A DNA stretch of 35,671 nt from Gallionella sp. (lineage in GTDB: Bacteria; Pseudomonadota; Gammaproteobacteria; Burkholderiales; Gallionellaceae). The notes beneath the pieces are model-generated. The model did not search any database. It worked only from the letters and a program-made list of their open reading frames with translations, and was not told the origin of the DNA. Shown here piece by piece: positions 7,957 to 14,892 of the stretch (positions within the stretch are counted from its first letter, which is position 1; the number at the start of each line of letters is the position of its first letter). The stretch spans positions 1 through 35,671 of the forward strand of contig JALNYK010000029.1 in the NCBI GenBank assembly GCA_023229845.1. Reading direction: 5' to 3'. Made by a program: the position numbers and the translations under genes.

Positions 7957-8742
7957 ATGGATTGGTTGTACACGGTTTCCGGTTTTCTGGTCGGGCTGAT
8001 CGTCGGGGTGACCGGCGTCGGCGGCGGCTCGCTGATGACGCCGCTGCTGGTGCTGTTCTTCGGCGTCTCGCCAGCGACCGCAGTCGGAACCGATCTGTTG
8101 TATGCCTCTATTACCAAGTCGTTGGGCGGTTGGGTGCATGGCCGAAACGGCTCGGTGGACTGGAAAGTGGTCGGTCTGCTGAGTATGGGGAGCTTCCCGG
8201 CGGCGCTGATCACCATCGCGTTGTTGAAATATCTGGCGCTGGACGAGAAGACGTTGCGCGGTCTGGTGACCAGCGTGCTGAGTGTGGCGCTGCTGGCAAC
8301 TGCGACGGTGTTGTTGTTGAAGGATCAGATCAAGAAGTTGGCGCGACGAAGAGATGGGTCGGTGTACGAACTGCACCATCGCTACCTGCCCGGCGCGACC
8401 ATCGCGACAGGCGTGATCGTGGGGGCGTTGGTGACCATCTCTTCCATCGGCGCAGGGGTGCTGGGTACGGTGGCGCTGTTATTCCTGTATCCGCGCATGT
8501 CGCCGGTCAAGGTGGTGGGCACGGACATCGTGCATGCCGTACCGCTGACCGCGGTAGCCGGCATGGGGCATATGGCGCTGGGTACGGTGGATTTCGTGCT
8601 GCTGGGCAGCCTGCTGCTGGGGTCGTTGCCCGGCATTTACATCGGCAGCCACCTGAGCGCGAAGGTGCCGGAAAAAGTATTGCGACCGATATTGGCGACG
8701 ATGTTGCTGATCATCGGTTTGAAGATGGTGTTTTACAAATAG
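7957..8742 (+). CDS. TSUP-family (TauE/SafE) sulfite/sulfate-related permease
   Basis: This 261-aa membrane protein has about eight hydrophobic segments. Two internally repeated Gly-rich motifs typify the TSUP family: VGLIVGVTGVGGGSLMTPLL near the N-terminus and VTISSIGAGVLGTVAL in the second half, each followed by a VGTD motif. Family members export sulfite or sulfoacetate, or move sulfate or related anions. As first gene of the cys operon, it probably transports a sulfur oxyanion (sulfate or thiosulfate uptake, or sulfite export). The ATG at 7957 was chosen because GGAG lies just upstream and the TSUP sequence starts there; an in-frame ATG at 7900 would overlap the operator. Confidence 0.85.
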   Translation: MDWLYTVSGFLVGLIVGVTGVGGGSLMTPLLVLFFGVSPATAVGTDLLYASITKSLGGWVHGRNGSVDWKVVGLLSMGSFPAALITIALLKYLALDEKTLRGLVTSVLSVALLATATVLLLKDQIKKLARRRDGSVYELHHRYLPGATIATGVIVGALVTISSIGAGVLGTVALLFLYPRMSPVKVVGTDIVHAVPLTAVAGMGHMALGTVDFVLLGSLLLGSLPGIYIGSHLSAKVPEKVLRPILATMLLIIGLKMVFYK

Positions 8743-8744
8743 CA

Positions 8745-8779
8745 CGTAGGAGTGGGCACAAGAGCGAGCCCACCCTACG
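8745..8779. repeat. Short palindromic repeat CGTAGG..CCTACG
   Basis: Arms CGTAGGAGTGGGC (8745-8757) and GCCCACCCTACG (8768-8779) pair with one bulged base around a short loop. It immediately follows the TSUP stop codon. Elements with GTAGGGTGGGC arms are common intergenic repeats in proteobacteria. It could act as an RNA-stabilising or attenuating structure between the first and second genes of the operon. Confidence 0.6.
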
Positions 8780-8807
8780 AAGATAAATTGGATTGAGGTA
8801 ATCGGTA

Positions 8808-9035
8808 ATGAGCGCGAACAAACCAAACAAACCGAAACAGGTGAGCTGGTTCAACGGCTGCGGCGGACGCATCGGCGTCGTCGTGGGGCTGGAGGGTGAG
8901 CATGCCTACATCGGCGCGGCGTTGTGCCACGACGAGGACTCGGATGTTGCGCACATCCTGAAATTTGGCGCGAAGTTTCCGCTTGCTGCGGCTTTGCTGC
9001 TGCCGGTGTCGAAAAGCTATTCGGAACAGGAGTAA
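8808..9035 (+). CDS. Small conserved-looking protein upstream of cysI
   Basis: This 75-aa protein is of unknown function. The start is basic and hydrophilic (MSANKPNKPKQ), then VSWFNGCGGRIGVVVG, an acidic middle with Cys40 and His41, and a hydrophobic stretch AKFPLAAALLLPV near the end that is too short and mixed to be a convincing membrane span. Two cysteines (18, 40) are present. It sits 3 bp upstream of cysI with its own GAGG ribosome-binding site, so it is translated with sulfite reductase. Coding potential is supported by spacing, operon position and codon use. A role in supporting sulfite reductase is a guess from position only. Confidence 0.65.
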   Translation: MSANKPNKPKQVSWFNGCGGRIGVVVGLEGEHAYIGAALCHDEDSDVAHILKFGAKFPLAAALLLPVSKSYSEQE

Positions 9036-9038
9036 TAA

Positions 9039-10787
9039 ATGTACCGCTACGATCAATACGACCTGCAACTCGCCGCAGAGCGCGTCGCCCAGTTCTCTGA
9101 CCAGGTGCGCCGCCGCCTGTCCGGCGAGCTGAGCGAGGAGGAGTTCCGCATCCTGCGCCTGCAGAACGGCCTGTATCACCAGGTGCACGGCTACATGCTG
9201 CGCATCGCCGCGCCCTACGGGTTGCTGAGCGCCAACCAGGTGCGCACGCTCGCGCTTGTCGCGCGCAAATACGACCGCGGCTACGGCCATTTCACGACGC
9301 GCCAGAATATTCAGTTCAACTGGATCAAGCTGCAGGACACGCCCGCGATTCTCGCCGAATTGGCGAAGGCCGAGCTGCATGCCAATCAGGCTTCGGGAAG
9401 CTGCCTGCGCAGCATCACCTCGGACGAATTCGCCGGCGTTGCGCGGGACGAGATCGTCGATCCGCGCCCCTATGCCGAGATCCTGCGCCAGTGGAGCACG
9501 TTCCATCCGGAGTTCGCCTACCTGCCGCGCAAGTTCAAGATTGCGATCAGCGGAGGCGGCGAGGACAGGGCCGCGACCGGCGTGCACGACATCGGCCTGC
9601 GCGTCGTGAAGAATGAGCAGGGTGAGGTCGGCTTCCGCGTGTTGGTCGGCGGCGGGCTGGGCCGCACGCCCGTCGTCGGCACGGTCATCAGCGACTTCGT
9701 GCCCTGGCAGCATGCGCTGACCTACCTGGAGTCCATCGTGCGCGTGTACAACGAATACGGCCGCCGCGACAACGCCTACAAGGCGCGCATCAAGATACTG
9801 GTGAAGGCGCTCGGCATCGAGGAATTCCGCCGTCAGGTTGAGGAAGACTGGCAGTTCACGAAGGGCGGGCCGCTGACTGTCACGCAGCAGGAACTGGATC
9901 GCGTCGCCGCCTTCTTCGCGCCGCACGATTACGCGCAGTTGCCGGCCATCGACGCGGGCGTCGAGCGCTTGCAGCGCGAGAGCAATGCATTCGCGAACTG
10001 GCTGCAGCGCAACGTGAAGCCGCACAAGGCGACGGGCTATGCGGTGGTGATGCTGTCGCTGAAGAAGCCGGGCGCAGCGCCCGGCGACATCACCGCCGAC
10101 CAGCTCGATGCGGTGGCCGAACTGTCGGAGCGCTTCAGTTTTGGCGAGGTGCGCGTCACCCACATGCAGAACCTGGTGCTGGCGGATGTGCGCCAGTCCG
10201 ACCTGATCGAACTGTGGCATGCGGCGACGGAGTTGGGCTTGGCGACGCCGAACATCGGCCTGCTGACCGACGTGATCTGCTGCCCCGGCAGCGACTTCTG
10301 CTCGCTGGCGAACGCGCGCTCCATCCCGCTGGCGCAGGCGGTCGCGAACCGTTTCGACGACTTCGATTACCTGCACGACGTCGGCGACATCGAGCTGAAT
10401 ATCTCGGGCTGCATCAACGCCTGCGCGCACCACCATGTCGGCCATATCGGCATCCTCGGCGTCGACAAGAACGGCGAGGACCGCTACCAGGTGTCGATAG
10501 GCGGTTCGCAGGGCAACGGCATCCGGCTGGGACAAGTCATCGGCAGCTCGTTCTCCGCCGCAGAGACGCCGGAGGTGCTCGCCAGCCTGCTGGACTTGTA
10601 TGTGCGCGAACGGCACGAGGGCGAGCGTTTCGTCGACACCGTGCATCGTCTGGGCGTGCAGCCGTTCAAGGAGCATGTGTACAAGACGGCGACCGCGGTC
10701 TCGCTGGGGCTGGCGGACGAGGCGGCGGCGCATGAGGAGAGCCTCGTGGCTTGCTACGACGATCCCTATTTTTCACCGAGGTTTTGA
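9039..10787 (+). CDS. cysI: Assimilatory sulfite reductase hemoprotein
   Basis: This 582-aa siroheme/4Fe-4S enzyme reduces sulfite to sulfide with six electrons in the cytoplasm. It has the duplicated nitrite/sulfite reductase ferredoxin-like and core domains. The cluster ligands are visible as C415-x5-C421 (within ICCPGSDFC) and C458-x3-C462 (within ISGCINACAHH). An early substrate-binding region reads GHFTTRQNIQFNW. No flavoprotein CysJ gene is adjacent, so the electron donor must be a ferredoxin, an unlinked CysJ, or a protein such as the DUF934 product. It starts 3 bp after the 75-aa gene and ends 1 bp before the DUF934 start. Confidence 0.95.
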   Translation: MYRYDQYDLQLAAERVAQFSDQVRRRLSGELSEEEFRILRLQNGLYHQVHGYMLRIAAPYGLLSANQVRTLALVARKYDRGYGHFTTRQNIQFNWIKLQDTPAILAELAKAELHANQASGSCLRSITSDEFAGVARDEIVDPRPYAEILRQWSTFHPEFAYLPRKFKIAISGGGEDRAATGVHDIGLRVVKNEQGEVGFRVLVGGGLGRTPVVGTVISDFVPWQHALTYLESIVRVYNEYGRRDNAYKARIKILVKALGIEEFRRQVEEDWQFTKGGPLTVTQQELDRVAAFFAPHDYAQLPAIDAGVERLQRESNAFANWLQRNVKPHKATGYAVVMLSLKKPGAAPGDITADQLDAVAELSERFSFGEVRVTHMQNLVLADVRQSDLIELWHAATELGLATPNIGLLTDVICCPGSDFCSLANARSIPLAQAVANRFDDFDYLHDVGDIELNISGCINACAHHHVGHIGILGVDKNGEDRYQVSIGGSQGNGIRLGQVIGSSFSAAETPEVLASLLDLYVRERHEGERFVDTVHRLGVQPFKEHVYKTATAVSLGLADEAAAHEESLVACYDDPYFSPRF

Positions 10788-10788
10788 C

Positions 10789-11301
10789 ATGATCATCAGG
10801 AACCAAGCGATAGTGGAAGACGACTGGGCCGTGCTGAGGCTGGCGGAGGGCGACACGCCGGAAGGCGTCGCCGTCCCGTCCGGCAAGGCCATCGTTCCGC
10901 TGAGGGTGTGGCAGGCGCAGCGCGAGCAGTTGCAGGGACGCGCCGAGATCGGCGTGTGGCTGGACAGCGACGAGCGTGCGGAAGAATTGCAGGGCGACCT
11001 GGAGCGCTTCGCGGTGATCGCCGTGAATTTTCCGAAGTTTAACGACGGACGCGGCTATTCCATCGCCCGCCATTTGCGCGTCCGCCTCGGTTATCGCGGC
11101 GAGCTGCGCGCCATCGGCGACGTGCTGCGCGACCAGATGTTTTACATGAAGCGCGTCGGCTTCGACGCGTTCCAACCACGAGCCGACAGGGATATACACG
11201 AGGCGCTGAAAGGCCTGAGCGACTTTTCGCTGAGCTATCAGGCTTCGACGGACGAAGCGCTGCCGCTGTTCCGGCGCGTACAACGAGGAGGTGTGGCATG
11301 A
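10789..11301 (+). CDS. DUF934 protein of the sulfite reductase operon
   Basis: This 170-aa protein matches the DUF934 family (COG3749), repeatedly found next to cysI in beta- and alphaproteobacteria and often annotated as probably involved in sulfite reduction. The conserved C-terminal half includes VNFPKFNDGRGYSIARHLR, then GELRAIGDVLRDQMFYMKR and VGFDAFQ. No cysteine pair or cofactor-binding motif is seen, so an electron-transfer role is not supported by residues; an assembly or accessory role is equally possible. The ATG at 10789 sits 1 bp after the cysI stop, and the end overlaps cysH by 4 bp (ATGA), so translation is coupled. Confidence 0.88.
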   Translation: MIIRNQAIVEDDWAVLRLAEGDTPEGVAVPSGKAIVPLRVWQAQREQLQGRAEIGVWLDSDERAEELQGDLERFAVIAVNFPKFNDGRGYSIARHLRVRLGYRGELRAIGDVLRDQMFYMKRVGFDAFQPRADRDIHEALKGLSDFSLSYQASTDEALPLFRRVQRGGVA

Positions 11302-12029
11302 GCGAATTACAACAAAAGATCGAACAGACGCTGGCGGTGTTGCAGCAGGCGGCGCGCGAATTCGAACAGGTGGTGTTTGCCAACAGCCTGGGTGCGGAAG
11401 ACATGGTGCTGACCGACCTCATCGCCAGAAATGGCTTGAACATCGGCATGTTCAGCCTAGACACCGGCCGCTTGCCGGCGGAGACCTACGACCTGATACA
11501 GGAAGTGGGCGTGCGTTATCCGGCGTTGCCGCTGCAAGTGTATTTCCCGAACAACGCGCTGGTCGAAGAATATGTCGCGCAGCACGGCATTAACGGTTTC
11601 TACGACAGCGTGGAGAATCGCAAGGGCTGCTGCTACGTGCGCAAGGTGGAGCCGTTGCGCCGTGCGCTGAAGGGGGCGGATGCCTGGATCACCGGCATGC
11701 GCCGCGACCAGGCGGTTACGCGCGGCACGCTGGAAGTCTCCTCGTTCGATGCGGACAACGGCTTGCAAAAGTTCAACCCGCTGCTGGACTGGTCGCACAA
11801 CGACGTGTGGGCGTATATACGCGAATACGATGTGCCCTACAACAAGCTACACGACCAGTTCTACCCCAGTCTGGGCTGCGCGCCATGCACCCGCGCCGTG
11901 ACGCCGGGCGAGGACATCCGCGCCGGACGCTGGTGGTGGGAAGACCCGCGGCACAAGGAATGCGGCCTGCATGTGCAACGCCGCAAGCAGGACGCGCAAC
12001 TGGTGCTGACCGAAGGCGCGGCGATCTGA
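11298..12029 (+). CDS. cysH: Adenylyl-sulfate (APS) reductase
   Basis: This 243-aa enzyme reduces activated sulfate to sulfite with thioredoxin or glutaredoxin. The PAPS/APS reductase fold is visible, including the substrate region FSLDTGRLPAETYDL. Cysteines C111-C112 (KGCCYVRK) and C194-x2-C197 (GCAPC) are the 4Fe-4S ligands that mark the APS-using branch. The catalytic Cys222 is in KECGLH. The cluster implies direct APS reduction, so no cysC kinase is needed, and none is present in the operon. It overlaps the upstream gene by 4 bp and is followed by a 210-bp repeat-bearing gap before cysD. Confidence 0.95.
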   Translation: MSELQQKIEQTLAVLQQAAREFEQVVFANSLGAEDMVLTDLIARNGLNIGMFSLDTGRLPAETYDLIQEVGVRYPALPLQVYFPNNALVEEYVAQHGINGFYDSVENRKGCCYVRKVEPLRRALKGADAWITGMRRDQAVTRGTLEVSSFDADNGLQKFNPLLDWSHNDVWAYIREYDVPYNKLHDQFYPSLGCAPCTRAVTPGEDIRAGRWWWEDPRHKECGLHVQRRKQDAQLVLTEGAAI

Positions 12030-12042
12030 TTACGCAGATCAT

Positions 12043-12097
12043 GTAGGGTGCAATAAGCCTGTCCTGAGTTTGTCGAAGGGCGAAGCGCATTGCACCT
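12043..12097. repeat. Palindromic repeat downstream of cysH
   Basis: GTAGGGTGCAAT (12043-12054) and ATTGCACCT (12089-12097) form inverted arms around a core that contains CCTGTCCTGAGTTTGTCGAA. That core is itself a widespread intergenic repeat motif in environmental proteobacteria. It lies 13 bp past the cysH stop. Confidence 0.6.
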
Positions 12098-12111
12098 GTA
12101 TGCAGCAGCTT

Positions 12112-12203
12112 CGTAGGTCGGGTTAGCGCAGCGTAACCCGACGTTGCTATAACGAAAAACGTTCTGCGTCGGGTTACGCAGCAAGCTGCTAACCCGACCT
12201 ACG
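12112..12203. repeat. Nested palindromic repeat (GTAGGTCGGGTTAGC family)
   Basis: Outer arms CGTAGGTCGGGTTAGC (12112-12127) and GCTAACCCGACCTACG (12188-12203) are perfect inverted copies. Inside are further inverted copies of a CGTAACCCGACG-type sequence around AACGAAAAACGTT. This composite palindrome is a frequently seen intergenic repeat. It ends 36 bp before cysD and could fold into a long hairpin that partly insulates cysDN from the upstream genes. Confidence 0.75.
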
Positions 12204-12239
12204 GTTAACGCCAAAAAGTTTGAAAAAAGAGAGAAAATC

Positions 12240-13145
12240 ATGAGCAAACACGCCTTCACCCACCTGGATGCCCTCGAGAGCGAATCCATCCACATCATGC
12301 GCGAGGTCGCGGCCGAGTGCAAAAATCCCGCGCTGCTGTTCTCCGGCGGCAAGGATTCCATCGTGATGCTGCGCCTCGCGGAGAAGGCGTTCCGCCCGGC
12401 GAAGTTTCCGTTCCCGCTGGTGCATATCGACACCGAGCACAACTTCCCGGAAGTGATCGCTTGCCGCGACAAGCTGGCCGCCGACCTGGGCGAGCGGCTG
12501 ATCGTGCGTTCGCTGGAGGATTCGATTGCGCGCGGCACCATCGTCATCAAGGACGAGAGCAAGCCGCGCAATCCGTACCAGTCGGTGACGCTGCTGGAGA
12601 CCATTGCCGAGTTCGGCTTCGATGCCTGCATGGGCGGCGCGCGCCGCGACGAGGAAAAGGCGCGCGCCAAGGAACGCATCTTCTCCTTCCGCGACGAGTT
12701 CGGCCAGTGGGACCCGAAGAACCAGCGCCCCGAGCTGTGGGATACCTACAACACCCGCGTAAACAATGGCGAGAACATCCGCGTGTTCCCGATTTCCAAC
12801 TGGACCGAGACGGACATCTGGGAATACATCGGCCGCGAAAAGCTGCATATCCCGGAGATCTACTTCGCGCACGAACGCGAAGTGATCCGCCGCGGCGGTA
12901 ACGTGATCCCGGTGTCGCATCTGGTGCAGCCGAAGCCGGGCGAGCAGGTCGAAGTGGTTTCGGTGCGCTTCCGCACCGTCGGCGACATGACCTGCACCGC
13001 ACCGGTCGAATCCACCGCGCGCACCGTGCAGGAAATCATCGAAGAGACCGCCAGCACACGCATCACCGAACGGGGTGCTACGCGCATGGACGACCAGACT
13101 TCGGAAGCGTCGATGGAGCTGCGCAAGAAAGAAGGGTACTTCTAG
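12240..13145 (+). CDS. cysD: Sulfate adenylyltransferase subunit 2
   Basis: This 301-aa catalytic subunit of ATP sulfurylase activates sulfate to APS. It carries the PP-loop SGGKDS at 35-40, the segment VHIDTEHNFPEVI, and the conserved FPISNWTETDIWEYI. Length and end (ELRKKEGYF) are those of CysD. An AGAGAG-type site precedes the ATG. It is followed by cysN after a 142-bp gap that is mostly an inverted repeat, which is unusual because cysD and cysN are normally close. Confidence 0.97.
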   Translation: MSKHAFTHLDALESESIHIMREVAAECKNPALLFSGGKDSIVMLRLAEKAFRPAKFPFPLVHIDTEHNFPEVIACRDKLAADLGERLIVRSLEDSIARGTIVIKDESKPRNPYQSVTLLETIAEFGFDACMGGARRDEEKARAKERIFSFRDEFGQWDPKNQRPELWDTYNTRVNNGENIRVFPISNWTETDIWEYIGREKLHIPEIYFAHEREVIRRGGNVIPVSHLVQPKPGEQVEVVSVRFRTVGDMTCTAPVESTARTVQEIIEETASTRITERGATRMDDQTSEASMELRKKEGYF

Positions 13146-13147
13146 GC

Positions 13148-13261
13148 CGTCATTCCGGCGCAGGCCGGAATCCAGTCTGGAAATAAATTCCCGCGAAGCG
13201 GGACAACACCCAAAGGCATGTTGAATAAAACCGCTGGATTCCGGCCTGCGCCGGAATGACG
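13148..13261. repeat. Inverted repeat CGTCATTCCGGCGCAGGCCGG between cysD and cysN
   Basis: Two 28-base arms, 13148-13175 and 13234-13261, are inverted copies (CGTCATTCCGGC... and its complement, with a compensated GCAGG core) separated by 58 bases. The centre contains a second small dyad, TTCCCGC / GCGGGA. The type CATTCCGGC..GCCGGAATG is a known scattered palindromic repeat in proteobacteria. It fills nearly all of the space between cysD and cysN. Confidence 0.8.
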
Positions 13262-13287
13262 AAGCTGGAAAATATGAGGATTAAATC

Positions 13288-14541
13288 ATGAGCAACACCA
13301 CACAACTGTTACGTTTCATCACCGCCGGCTCAGTCGACGACGGCAAGAGCACGCTGATCGGCCGATTGCTGCACGACTCGAAATCCATCTTCGAGGACCA
13401 GTTCTCGGCGATCTCGAAAACCAGCGAAAAGCGCGGCATGGCCGCGGTCGATCTTTCCTTGCTCACCGACGGCCTGCAGGCCGAGCGCGAGCAGGGCATC
13501 ACCATCGATGTGGCCTATCGCTACTTCGCCACGCCCAAGCGCAAGTTCATCATCGGCGACACGCCGGGGCATGAGCAATACACGCGCAACATGGTGACCG
13601 CGGCCTCGACCGCCAATCTGGTCGTCATCCTGGTCGATGCGCGCAAGGGAGTATTGACGCAGACCAAGCGTCATTCCTACCTCGCCAGCCTGCTCGGCGT
13701 GCCGCATGTGGTGCTGGCGGTCAACAAGATGGACATGGTCGATTACTCGAAGCAGCGCTTCGAGGAGATCGTCGGCGAGTACAAGGCATTCGCCGCGCAA
13801 CTGAATCTGCACGACGTGCACTGCATCCCGCTGTCCGCACTGAACGGCGACATGGTGGTGGACAGAGGCGACAACCTGGACTGGTACATCGGCCAGCCTC
13901 TGCTGGAGCTGCTGGAGACCATCGCGATCGACCGCGACGTGAACACCAGCGACTTCCGCTTCCCGGTGCAGTGGGTGTGCCGCCCGCAGACCGAGGAATA
14001 TCACGACTTCAGGGGCTTCGCCGGACGCATCGAGGCGGGAGAAGTGTCGGTCGGCGACGAGGTCACCGTCCTGCCGTCGGGCCGCACCAGCCGCGTGAAA
14101 GAGATCGTCACCTACGACGGCAATCTCCAGACCGCGTTCGCGCCGCAGTCGGTGACGCTGACGCTGGAAGACGAGATCGACATCTCGCGCGGCGACATGC
14201 TGGTCAGGAGCAGCGCGCATCCGCCCAGGGTGGAGAAAGAGTTCGAGGCGACGCTGTGCTGGCTGTCCGAAGCGCCGCTGGACAAGGGCCGCAAGTACCT
14301 GGTCAAGCACACCACGCGCACCGCGAAGTGCCTGTTCTCGCGCATCGATTATCGCGTCGATGTGAACACGCTGGAGCAGCACGCCGTCGAGAAACTGAAC
14401 ATGAACGACATCGCCCGCGTCGCGCTCAAGATCCAGCAGCCGCTGGTGTTCGACAGCTACGAGATAGATCGCGCGACCGGCAGCTTCATCGTCATCGACG
14501 AAGCGACCAACAACACGGTCGCGGCGGGGATGATTGCGTGA
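13288..14541 (+). CDS. cysN: Sulfate adenylyltransferase subunit 1 (GTPase)
   Basis: This 417-aa regulatory GTPase subunit couples GTP hydrolysis to APS synthesis by CysD. It has the elongation-factor-like G domain: P-loop GSVDDGKST at 14-22, switch region EREQGITIDVAYR, DTPGHEQYTRNM and NKMDMVD. The beta-barrel domains follow, ending with a normal EF-Tu-like C-terminus (FIVIDEATNNTVAAGMI). No CysC kinase domain is fused. It is the last gene of the locus; a terminator hairpin lies about 80 bp downstream. Confidence 0.96.
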   Translation: MSNTTQLLRFITAGSVDDGKSTLIGRLLHDSKSIFEDQFSAISKTSEKRGMAAVDLSLLTDGLQAEREQGITIDVAYRYFATPKRKFIIGDTPGHEQYTRNMVTAASTANLVVILVDARKGVLTQTKRHSYLASLLGVPHVVLAVNKMDMVDYSKQRFEEIVGEYKAFAAQLNLHDVHCIPLSALNGDMVVDRGDNLDWYIGQPLLELLETIAIDRDVNTSDFRFPVQWVCRPQTEEYHDFRGFAGRIEAGEVSVGDEVTVLPSGRTSRVKEIVTYDGNLQTAFAPQSVTLTLEDEIDISRGDMLVRSSAHPPRVEKEFEATLCWLSEAPLDKGRKYLVKHTTRTAKCLFSRIDYRVDVNTLEQHAVEKLNMNDIARVALKIQQPLVFDSYEIDRATGSFIVIDEATNNTVAAGMIA

Positions 14542-14550
14542 TTCTGGCCC

Positions 14551-14575
14551 GTAGGGGCACGGCACGCCGTGCCCT
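14551..14575. repeat. GC-rich palindrome after cysN
   Basis: GTAGGGGCACGGC followed by ACGCCGTGCCC makes a nearly perfect short hairpin 9 bp after the cysN stop codon. Elements of the form GTAGGGGCACGGC..GCCGTGCC are repeated intergenic palindromes in many genomes. It may stabilise the 3' end of the cys transcript. Confidence 0.55.
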
Positions 14576-14623
14576 TTATCCAAGCCGTCAAGGCCGTAAC
14601 CCAGTGGACGAAACCATGTATTT

Positions 14624-14659
14624 AAAAGGCTTGCTTCTCAAGGAGAGCAAGCCTTTTTT
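14624..14659 (+). terminator. Rho-independent terminator of the cys operon
   Basis: AAAAGGCTTGCT (14624-14635) pairs with AGCAAGCCTTTT (14646-14657) around a 10-base loop and is followed by T residues (six Ts in a row in total). It is a textbook intrinsic terminator for cysN transcription and also reads acceptably on the minus strand because of the leading A-run. Confidence 0.85.
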
Positions 14660-14822
14660 GTTCGGGGCAGATAAATGCCGGGGCGCTAAAGCGGGCGCTG
14701 GTGAATTGCGGGTAAGTGCCTAGGGGCGTTGTTTGGCGGGGTGTAATTGAACGGCAGCACTTCGGCCTTATCCGCCCTTCCGGATCGTCCAGAGGGCGGC
14801 CGCTATCTGGTCAATACCGGAC
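14660..14822. other. Non-coding flank between cys terminator and cassettes
   Basis: No convincing gene is seen here. On the minus strand this is the sequence just after the second attC site, where a further cassette would begin. It has a hairpin with CCGCCCT / AGGGCGG arms (about 14789-14817) and a stretch GTTCAAT on the minus strand, but no attC-like stem follows. It is therefore most simply the chromosomal junction or a decayed cassette. Confidence 0.5.
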
Positions 14823-14892
14823 GTTCAACGTTCTAGGTCAGGGACGCTGCGCGGCTTTATCGCGCAGCGTCACCTGCACCGCAGGGTTAGCT
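14823..14892 (-). mobile_element. attC site of the TIR-like gene cassette
   Basis: Read on the minus strand: R'' core AGCTAAC (14886-14892), a short spacer, then an arm GGTGCAGGTGACGCTGCGCG. The loop is ATAAAGC, the returning arm CGCGCAGCGTCCCTGACC, the spacer TAGAAC, and the R' core GTTGAAC (14823-14829), which fits GTTRRRY. The arms pair except for two bulged bases, as expected for a folded attC. The stop codon of the TIR-like gene is inside R'', a common cassette feature. R'' is the exact complement of the core that starts this same cassette at 16092-16098. Confidence 0.85.

Noticed and set aside
14660..14822. A possible third integron cassette after attC2, beginning at GTTGAAC and ending near GTTCAAT on the minus strand.
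   Set aside because: The second core is imperfect and no attC-like stem follows it; there is no gene between.
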